From contig VRVR01000008.1 in the NCBI GenBank assembly GCA_009859145.1, positions 9,494-73,493 on the forward strand: DNA of 64,000 nucleotides, in the 5' to 3' direction. The notes under the pieces were generated by a model. The model had not been told where the DNA came from, searched no databases, and saw nothing but the letters and a program-made list of their open reading frames with translations. Of the stretch, positions 57,805 through 64,000 are shown in pieces. How positions within the stretch are numbered: the first letter of the stretch is position 1; each line of letters opens with the position of its first letter. Origin of the DNA: Andalucia godoyi. Its lineage: Eukaryota > Discoba > Jakobea > Jakobida > Andaluciidae. The position numbers were made by a program, and so were the translations under genes.

Positions 57805-58566
57805 ATGTCGGAGCGTGTTTGGATTCCACTTGAAGCAAATCCCGATGTGCTGAATGGGTATTTGGGGTCGCTTGGAGTGGATCCGTCGAACGAATACTCG
57901 TTTGTGGATGTGTATGGACTTGACTCGGATCTGCTGCAGATGGTTCCGCAGCCGGTGATTGCAGTGCTTTTGCTATTTCCGATCAACTCTGCTTCCGAGG
58001 ACGCACGCAAAAAGCAGAATGAAGAGCTGGATGCAGAGAATTTCAAAGCACCAGATAGCCTTTTATGGGTTCCGCAGTACGTTGGTAATGCATGTGGAAC
58101 GATTGCTCTCGTTCATGCACTCGCCAACAACCGGTCTTGCATTCCCCTTTCCAAAAACTCGTTGCTTGAAAACCTCATTTCTGTGTCATGCAGCGATGCG
58201 TCCAGTGGCGCCAAGGAGGACCCTGCGAAGCTAGCGGAAGAACGCGCCAAACTGATTGCAAAGTCGGAAGAACTCGACAAGGCACACGATGCAAGCGCGC
58301 GCGCAGGACAGTCGTCGGTTCCCGACGAGGCGGAGGCGCTTGCAGTGAATCTTCATTTTGTGTGTTTTGTCATGCACGAAGGAACCCTCTATGAGCTGGA
58401 TGGCAGAAAAAGAGGACCGATCCCTCATGGACCATGCGCCGATGCAAGCATGCTCCTCGAGAGAACGGCCGAGGTAATCAAGCGCGAGTTCATGGTCCAC
58501 GATCCGGAATCGATCCAATTCACCCTCGTTGCACTCGCCAAGTCCTCTCCTAATCCAGACAACTGA
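57805..58566 (+). CDS. Ubiquitin C-terminal hydrolase, UCHL3/YUH1 family
   Basis: 253 aa from the ATG at 57805; the upstream open frame is only GT/GA repeat. Order of features: IPLEANPDVLNGYLGSLGV opening, FVDVYGLDSDLLQMVP, PVIAVLLLFPI, the oxyanion Gln91, catalytic Cys97 in YVGNACGTIALVHALAN, the crossover-loop region (about 130-180, charged, helical, longer than in human UCHL3), catalytic His184 in NLHFVCFVM, and Asp199 in LYELDGRKRGPIPHG. The complete triad predicts an active cysteine protease that removes small adducts from the ubiquitin or NEDD8 C-terminus. The C-terminal end FTLVALAKS corresponds to the family's 'F-x-A-L-A-L'. Confidence 0.95.
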   Translation: MSERVWIPLEANPDVLNGYLGSLGVDPSNEYSFVDVYGLDSDLLQMVPQPVIAVLLLFPINSASEDARKKQNEELDAENFKAPDSLLWVPQYVGNACGTIALVHALANNRSCIPLSKNSLLENLISVSCSDASSGAKEDPAKLAEERAKLIAKSEELDKAHDASARAGQSSVPDEAEALAVNLHFVCFVMHEGTLYELDGRKRGPIPHGPCADASMLLERTAEVIKREFMVHDPESIQFTLVALAKSSPNPDN

Positions 58567-59450
58567 CACACATGAGGAATCAGGGTGATGCTGTATACAT
58601 ATTCAACAGACACGGCATCTCGATTATTCCCAAAACCCGATGTCTGTCCATCATTTCCATCCAAGTGTCTCGTGTTATTATTGTGTGCGCGTGCGTGAGT
58701 AAACAGGAAATTCATAGAGTGGATTCCCCCCGGTATTCTGAATTCTGAATCGTACTGTTTAAGAATTTGAATTAATCAACGCTTGGTATTCCGACCTCAG
58801 ACGCCATGGAACCGCCGAAATGTGACTTCACGCACGTACTGGGCAAAATGCTCGTCAGCATCCTTCAGGACCCTTTCCTGTGATCGAGAAGAAGAAGGAG
58901 GTTTCGTCCGAGGCATGTCGGCATCGCCCAATGTGCAAAAAGAAATAAACCAAGAAAGAACGAGCAAACGAAGGAAAAAACAGGTACCACATGATTGCAG
59001 TTTTGCAGGGATGATTGTTCAACCCTTCTTGGTTAAATAATATGACTTCATTTTTTTATGATTTTAAATTAATAATAAAAATACGACGAATGGTGACGGC
59101 AGTTGTGCTGTTTTGGCAGTGTTTTTCTTTTTGTTTTGGAGTATTTAAAAGTAGTAAAATGTACGGAAGATTGTCCCACGTTTCTCCCACACTAGTGGTG
59201 AGGATCGTTCCTAGTCGACCGTCAATATTGCTGGTTAGAATAAATAATCAGTCCCATGCCACAACGAGCATGGTTCCTATCCGACAGCTTATTTAACGAA
59301 ATTCTACTTGAGAAACAAAAAAACAAGAAGAAAGTGCATAGCGCTTACGTCTTCAGCGGACACGCATGTGCAAAAGAAAACAGCCAAACCCTCATGAGGG
59401 GCGACAAAGGGTTTTTTCCTAGGGTTTCTCTGTATTTTTGTATTGTGGCA
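58567..59450. other. 884-bp spacer between UCH and Ser-rich gene
   Basis: Mostly AT-rich and without long frames. It contains one 39-codon minus ORF (58797-58916) listed separately, and a CCTAGGGTTTC motif at about 59418. Confidence 0.45.
58797..58916 (-). CDS. Possible micro-protein or exon, 39 aa (doubtful)
   Basis: ATG at 58916 to TGA at 58797. The product MPRTKPPSSSRSQERVLKDA continues as a charged helix (DEHFAQYVREVTFRRF). Its composition is protein-like and helix-forming, unlike the surrounding AT-rich spacer, which suggests either a very short gene or one exon of a spliced gene. No family recognised. The antisense 85-codon frame is less protein-like. Confidence 0.25.
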   Translation of the reverse strand: MPRTKPPSSSRSQERVLKDADEHFAQYVREVTFRRFHGV

Positions 59451-61184
59451 CTACAGCCGCTGATTTTCTACGACGGAAAAGGCATCGTCGAGGGCAAACT
59501 GCGTGGTCTGGGCATCTGCAGACCGTTTGAAGTAAGCAGAGACAATGGCGCGGAGAGAATGGTCAATAAATTCATTCTGTTCCAAGAGCGCCAATTCAAT
59601 CGCGGAGTGAACTCCACTGGTCGAGAGATCCGAAAGAAATGAAGAGAGCAACGCGGACAGCAAAGCAGTGCTGGCTTCTGCGCCCGCTCGCCTGCGCTTC
59701 CTGCTGCTTTCCGAGAACAGCGCGGTCGAATTCCCGTCTTTGAAATGCGCAGAAGAGGGATCGGAAGGGTAAACCAGATCTTGTGAGATGTCCCAAACGG
59801 AGTCCGTCATGTTTCGAGGGAGTTCCTTGATTGCAGAAAAACTAGGTTTTGACCTTGCATGTGCCGATGAGGAGGCAGAGGCAAGCAAGGATAAGCCAAC
59901 AGCAGACGTCGAAGACGCAGCAGCAGCAGAAGAAGAAGAAGAAGATGATGATGATGATGAAGTAGAGCTGGTTCTTGCGTTTCCAAACTCTCGAGAAACT
60001 GCATTAGAACTCCAAACTTGGATCATTGTGTCCAGGATCATCGGTAGATGCGCAGCTGCAAAAGAAGAAAATGATGATGATGATGATGATGGCAGTCCCG
60101 GCATCACCGAGAGCGGAAGAGGAATGGACCGCGTTCCATTCAGAATTTCAACGAGCGAATCTGTAGTGGACACTGAGAACGGAGGGCTTGCAGAATCGCA
60201 TTCAAACACGAGTTTCCAATCGTGCAGCACATCCAAAACAACCGTCTTGGGCGATGTCTTGACGCAGCTGGAAACGAGATTGCTTCGAACCGAGTAGAAG
60301 AAAGGTGAGTCGGTGCTGGAGCTATGTGAAGACGATGTCGGTGAAATATGAACATGCCGGCCAACACTGCTATTGCCACGGCTGTTCATGTTGCTGATGG
60401 TGATGCCATTGTTGCTGTTGTCGCTATTGCTGACGGCGTTACTTGCCATGTTGCTGCGACTGCCATTGGGTGTGATACTGACACTACTGTTGATCGCTGT
60501 GGTGGAAAATGCTGCAGCGTTGTGAGTGTTGTGGCTCACTGTCACTCGCGGCGGAGAAGAGCTGGAAGCAATCGAAGAGTCATTTTCCAATGCATTCCCC
60601 ACAGACAGGGACGAAACAGGAAGAATTGCTCCATGAGAAGAATCGATGAGCAACAATCGATCGTTTTCCTTGTCATCGTCGCCATTTGATTTTCCTACGT
60701 TTTGCGACTGCGACTGCGACTGCGATTGCGATCTTGAATCGTCTATACTCTCCGTGGAATCATTCCCCTTCTTTCTCCCGCTTCTGCTTCTTTTTGATCG
60801 CTGATAACCGTCGCCACCTTCCGACTTTGAACTGGGCAAAGAAGAAAAGTACATGAGCACACGACACGAAATCGGCGACGTCGACATCGTCACCATTGAA
60901 GCAGAACCCATTTGCTTTGAAATCTTGTCGGCCCGACTCTTGCTTGCTGCCGTTCCAGCTCCTGCTGTCGATGTTCCACCTGCTGCCGACGACGACGCCG
61001 GTTCGACTGACTTGCAGGAATGGTCAGAAAGAACAATGATGTGGATCCGAGAAGAGAGAAACACATGACTACAATCAGATCGGTAAAACGTAAAACAGCC
61101 AGAAGCAATTGTCGCGGACGACAAAGACAGCAAGCACTGTACCTCTGCTGGATCATGCGCTTCAAATAAAGGAAACTCTTCCAT
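59451..61184 (-). CDS. Ser-rich protein, 577 aa, unrecognised
   Basis: ATG at 61184. The first 60 residues are ordered-looking (MEEFPLFEAHDPAEVQCLLS, then CFTFYRSDCSHVFLSSRIHI). Disordered Ser/Asn/Gly stretches occupy about 65-290, including (SQ)n from a GACTGC repeat. A second ordered block lies near 310-370 (VVLDVLHDWKLVFECDSASP, then VSTTDSLVEILNG). Another Ser/Ala run lies near 420-450, with an ordered C-terminus of about 100 residues (ASTALLSALLSSFLSDLST, then LALLEQNEFIDHSLRAIVSA). The three ordered islands suggest a real protein with a fold broken by low-complexity loops. I cannot name the family. A basic RKRRRAG patch could be a nuclear signal. It is tandem with the CoA kinase gene, 380 bp downstream of it. 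Confidence 0.7.
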   Translation of the reverse strand: MEEFPLFEAHDPAEVQCLLSLSSATIASGCFTFYRSDCSHVFLSSRIHIIVLSDHSCKSVEPASSSAAGGTSTAGAGTAASKSRADKISKQMGSASMVTMSTSPISCRVLMYFSSLPSSKSEGGDGYQRSKRSRSGRKKGNDSTESIDDSRSQSQSQSQSQNVGKSNGDDDKENDRLLLIDSSHGAILPVSSLSVGNALENDSSIASSSSPPRVTVSHNTHNAAAFSTTAINSSVSITPNGSRSNMASNAVSNSDNSNNGITISNMNSRGNSSVGRHVHISPTSSSHSSSTDSPFFYSVRSNLVSSCVKTSPKTVVLDVLHDWKLVFECDSASPPFSVSTTDSLVEILNGTRSIPLPLSVMPGLPSSSSSSFSSFAAAHLPMILDTMIQVWSSNAVSREFGNARTSSTSSSSSSSSSSSAAAASSTSAVGLSLLASASSSAHARSKPSFSAIKELPRNMTDSVWDISQDLVYPSDPSSAHFKDGNSTALFSESSRKRRRAGAEASTALLSALLSSFLSDLSTSGVHSAIELALLEQNEFIDHSLRAIVSAYFKRSADAQTTQFALDDAFSVVENQRL

Positions 61185-61564
61185 TTATTAGAGTATGCAG
61201 AAATGTTTTCTCAAAAACGCAATCAACGCCCCGTCGATATTTTGTTTTTTTGTACTCAATATATATATAATAACGGAATACCAACCCAGCGCAACGCAAA
61301 GCAACGCAACGCAAAAACAAAAAAATGGATCCATCGACTGAACAAAAAAAAAAAATCAAAACAGAAAAACGAATGCTGGAATAGAGGGAGAAGCCGCCGC
61401 CACAAGCGCTACGTACGCGGCAGAATCACGCGCCCTTTCTTTTTTCTGCTTTTTCACTTTTAACAACAGGTGAGGAAATCAGAGAGCACGGACAGCGGAC
61501 GTTTTGAATACTTTTTTACACGGGTGTTTGTGACGATGGAATATGGACACTTGGACGGGATCGC
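61185..61564 (-). other. Spacer between CoA kinase stop and Ser-rich gene start
   Basis: 380 bp, AT-rich, with GCAACGCAAC repeats at 61288-61316 and A-tracts; presumably the 3' UTR of one gene and promoter of the next. No supported gene. Confidence 0.4.
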
Positions 61565-62647
61565 TCATGGAGCAGCAGCAGAAGAAGAAGAAGAAGAAGA
61601 GGACGAGGAGGAGGAGGAGGAGGATGCGGCATGTCGAAGGACAACGACAGTGCAGAATGCAACAAGTACCATGACTGAGCCCAGTTTTCGATAAAAGCTT
61701 CTTTGAGCTTCCCGAGCCCTGTCGCGGATGTGGGCAATGACACTGTGGACTTTATGCGGGAGTTCAGACACTGCGCCTTCATTGTCAATGACGAAATCAG
61801 CAAGTGCTGCCTTTTCTGCGATTGGCATCTGAGAGGCAATCCGCTGCTCGCGTTCGTGGTCCGAAAGCTCCGGGTTTCGAGCCGCAAACCGGGCTTTCTG
61901 TGTCTCGCTCGACACTTGGACTACCACCGTCGCGTGGGTCCACTTCAGGAGAAACTTGGACTCGAACAGCAGTGGCGCGTCCAACACCAGTAGCAACGGC
62001 TCGAACCACGGTCTCCCTTCGTCAATGCTTGCATGTTCCCTGCATCTGCCACTGTCTCTGTCTCTGCTTGTGATGGGACTCCATACAAGACAAAATGGAT
62101 GCGATACAGCTCGCCACAGTCCAAACACTGCTTGCTTTGCAAAGTGGATCATTGTGTACTTTAGGCACCGAAGCGCAATTGTCTTCATAATTTCGGGGTG
62201 TGTAATGGAGTTCAGCTTCTTTCGCAGTGCCGCATCAGCAAAGATGATCTGGCCAAGACGCTTACGATCGAGTGTTTTCGATTGCGGATCCACAACTTCA
62301 GAACCAAAATAAGACACTATGCGCTTGAATCCGCGCGTTCCGGGCATCACAACCTCCCTCGCTACGAGATCCAGGTCAACCACACGTATCTCTGCATTCC
62401 GACCCTTCTTCTTCCCATCGTCCTCGTCTTCTCCATCATCGACCCTGTCGATTGCTCTTCAACCAATACACAAACAAAATACACATACAATGTACTGATG
62501 AGTGATGCAAGCAGTGGTTCACAAAAGCACGTAGATAGAAAATGATTTTAAAATAAAAACAAAAGAGACGTACGACAAGAGTGCGGACACAGTGCTTTTG
62601 CCAGTTGAAATTCCCCCTGTAAGCCCCACAACATACACAAAACACAT
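61565..62647 (-). CDS. Dephospho-CoA kinase, DCAKD-type (two exons)
   Basis: Exon 1 is 62647-62574 and exon 2 is 62444-61565; 317 aa. Exon 1 gives MCFVYVVGLTGGISTGKSTV, with the P-loop (G8-T19). Exon 2 continues to VVDLDLVAREVVMPGT (the 'D-x-D-x-I-A-R-x-V' site), RLGQIIFADAALRKKLNSIT with HPEI, LVLDAPLLFES, and the lid region RIASQMPIAEKAALADFVID. This is the CoaE fold that phosphorylates dephospho-CoA at the 3'-OH, the last step of CoA synthesis. As in animal DCAKD, a C-terminal membrane helix (VMVLVAFCTVVVL) follows; then a run of about 14 serines. Two insertions are unusual: an acidic/Lys stretch after the P-loop helix and about 40 residues before LVLDAPLL. Without exon 1 the P-loop would be missing. 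Confidence 0.88.
62445..62573 (-). other. Intron of the dephospho-CoA kinase gene
   Basis: 129 nt, donor GTACGTCTC, acceptor ATCGACAG. It splits a Ser codon (TC|G, phase 2). The acceptor was chosen because it is the one that joins the P-loop exon in frame past an upstream TGA. Confidence 0.7.
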
Positions 62648-63108
62648 AGTTGCCAGTCGAGTGTCAGCACACCGATGAACACTGCAGACGAATGATTATA
62701 TGAAACTCGGATGTCGTGTTGGTCGGTAAAAAGACCAGAGCGGAAAAGAATGCACGAAGAGAAAACGGGGAAGGGAAGAAATGGTCTCCTCCAAGCAGCG
62801 ACTGTAAACCATAATAAGAGCTTCTTTTTTTTATTTTACGAAAGGCAGAATGCGTTGCCGTCCTTGTAGCAATTGTGATTTTTGCTGGATTGCATTTTTC
62901 ATGTACTTTCCTCCCGTGTTTCATTTCAGTCGTGATAACTCGGGCAAGGAAGACTTGTGCTCTTGAACGACGATATTTTCATTGCTTACGTTTCCATCTT
63001 GCACCTTTTCTTTCTTTCTTTCTTTTTTCTTTTTTCTTTTTTTGAATCTGCGTTATTTAATCTATTATGGTTTTTTGACAAAAGGCACGCCAAAAAAACC
63101 AAAACACA
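62648..63108. promoter_or_regulatory. Divergent spacer, CoA kinase / YEATS
   Basis: 461 bp, non-coding, with a pyrimidine-rich CTTTCTTTC tract at 63008-63040 before the YEATS start. Confidence 0.4.
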
Positions 63109-64000
63109 ATGGGCGGCGCATCTACAGCAGCTACGGACAGCAAAGCGACTACGGCAGGCGCAGCAGCTGGAGCCTCATCATCGTCGTCAGCGACTGCAAC
63201 GGCAACGGCCTCATCATCATCATCGAGCGACGTGGACACTGCGCTGGATGTAACTGAGCTTTCTCGGCAGATCCGGCAGTTCCCGGGGATAAAGATCGTG
63301 TATGGAAATGTGGCGATATGGCGCGGGCCAGAAGCACAGAGTGATCAGACGCATCGGTGGTGTGTGTTTCTTCGGGCAGACGATGAAAACGACGCATGGG
63401 ATCCAGTCGAGCACCTGCTTGCTGCTGAAAAGGCAGCAACGTCTGGATCAAGTTCAGCGGCGACAGAGAAGAGCGTGGAGGATGTGTTTGCATTTTCGGA
63501 GCATGCGCCAGGATCATCATCATCGGTGGTGGCACCTGGCGTGACGCCTGGTGTGGCGGCTGGTGTGACGGCTGGTTCTTCTTCAGGGCCACTGTCCGGT
63601 GTGAGCAGTTCAGGGGCACTCAGCAACGCAGCTCTTTTCCACAGATACTTTTCCCGCGTTGAGTTTCAACTGCACGAAACCTTCAATCCCCCCGTCCGTG
63701 TGATGCAGAGTCCTCCGTTTGCAGTCTGCGAGGTGGGCTGGGGGTCATTTGAAGTGTTCATCACATTGTTTCCGAGGGATACGGGGTTTGGCACAGTCGA
63801 ACTTGCCGTTCCACTGCAGCTGTACCCGAAACCGTCCATGGTGACCGAGCCTACGCGCGAGCCTGTCATGTCGTATTATTACGACATGGTGGTGCTGACT
63901 GGCGCAAAAATGCCCAATTCTGGTGCCGGAAGAAAACGAGAACTTGCGGATGTTGCGCCACCAACACCAACGGCGTCTTCTTCCGGCGCTGCGTCTGCGG
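63109..64000 (+). CDS. YEATS-domain chromatin protein (C-terminus cut by window edge)
   Basis: Open from the ATG at 63109 to the right edge (297 codons, no stop). A low-complexity Ala/Ser/Thr N-terminus (residues 1-50) precedes a YEATS domain: KIVYGNVAIWRG (about 62), HRWCVFLRADDEN, VEFQLHETFNPPVRVMQSPP and VCEVGWGSFEVFITLFPRD (about 207-225). The 'H-E-T-F' and 'G-W-G-x-F-E' motifs build the acyl-lysine reader pocket. YEATS proteins (Yaf9/GAS41, TAF14, AF9, ENL) sit in SWR1, NuA4, TFIID and elongation complexes. Between HRWCVFLRADD and VEFQLHETF lies an insertion of about 90 residues with GVTPG/GVAAG/GVTAG repeats, where family members have 10-20. Which subfamily it belongs to is not clear from the visible part. 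Confidence 0.88.
   Translation, partial: MGGASTAATDSKATTAGAAAGASSSSSATATATASSSSSSDVDTALDVTELSRQIRQFPGIKIVYGNVAIWRGPEAQSDQTHRWCVFLRADDENDAWDPVEHLLAAEKAATSGSSSAATEKSVEDVFAFSEHAPGSSSSVVAPGVTPGVAAGVTAGSSSGPLSGVSSSGALSNAALFHRYFSRVEFQLHETFNPPVRVMQSPPFAVCEVGWGSFEVFITLFPRDTGFGTVELAVPLQLYPKPSMVTEPTREPVMSYYYDMVVLTGAKMPNSGAGRKRELADVAPPTPTASSSGAASA

Noticed and set aside
59788-60297. 169-codon acidic plus frame opposite the Ser-rich gene
   Set aside because: Acidic runs are the reverse complement of Ser codons (TCA/TCT) in the longer minus frame.
61990-62010. B-box-like GTGGTTCGAGCC on the minus strand, possible tRNA
   Set aside because: No matching A-box, anticodon arm or acceptor stem could be paired around it, and it lies within the CoA kinase coding frame.
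62200-62290. Possible second intron in the CoA kinase to remove the mid-protein insert
   Set aside because: The insert frame is open, and I found no donor/acceptor pair of normal intron length (over 100 nt) that would restore the family spacing.

Overview
The window is a compact stretch of nuclear DNA from a eukaryote, almost certainly a unicellular one. It holds about 30 protein genes in 64 kb, uses the standard genetic code, and has very few introns. The few introns I can reconstruct are 129-218 nt long, lie inside the start codon or within the first 35 codons, and begin GTATG or GTACG. There are no operons, Shine-Dalgarno sites, CRISPR arrays, rRNA genes or recognisable tRNA genes. Gene content is opisthokont-like: a CENP-P-type kinetochore protein, KANSL2, CCDC13, a TMEM242-like protein, a four-domain calcium channel, G-beta, ferroportin, a DHDDS-type prenyltransferase and a DCAKD-type CoA kinase. 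CCDC13 suggests a centriole or flagellum. A flagellate or flagellate-derived unicellular relative of animals and fungi would fit, but I cannot fix the lineage.

Layout. 1-9.5 kb: a truncated polytopic membrane protein (tmcB-like), an orphan ORF, CENP-P-like, KANSL2-like, OXLD1-like, CCDC13 and a Myb factor. 9.5-11.3 kb: the only large gene-poor stretch. 11.3-19.2 kb: a 49-residue lysine-rich protein, ribosomal protein eS17, cis-prenyltransferase, a 7TM protein, NOM1/Sgd1 and an H2A.Z-like histone. 19.9-24.3 kb: a myosin-like protein with eroded nucleotide switches and an armadillo-like tail, the most unusual gene here. 24.7-36 kb: G-beta, a CaV-type channel with four glutamates in the filter, ferroportin and a TMEM242-like protein. 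36-44 kb: DNAJB-type chaperone, SNRNP27-like protein, a secreted GH5 endoglycoceramidase-like enzyme, DCAF7/WDR68 and NAR1. 44.6-64 kb: AP-3 beta, TIM23, MYBBP1A/Pol5, PEX6, UCH hydrolase, a Ser-rich orphan, dephospho-CoA kinase and a truncated YEATS protein.

Organisation. Orientation alternates strikingly. Most neighbours form divergent pairs separated by 350-900 bp, which would suit shared promoters, or convergent pairs separated by as little as 37 bp. Intergenic DNA is rich in microsatellites, mainly (TC)n, (AC)n, (TA)n and (AAT)n. The genes are mostly housekeeping (ribosome biogenesis, splicing, mitochondrial and peroxisomal import, Fe-S assembly, trafficking, chromatin) with some signalling and membrane genes. 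I see no pathway cluster.

Limits: all family calls are by eye from motifs. Starts were checked against the DNA, and several long frames that begin at GTG or TTG were trimmed to the first real ATG or extended by an upstream exon.
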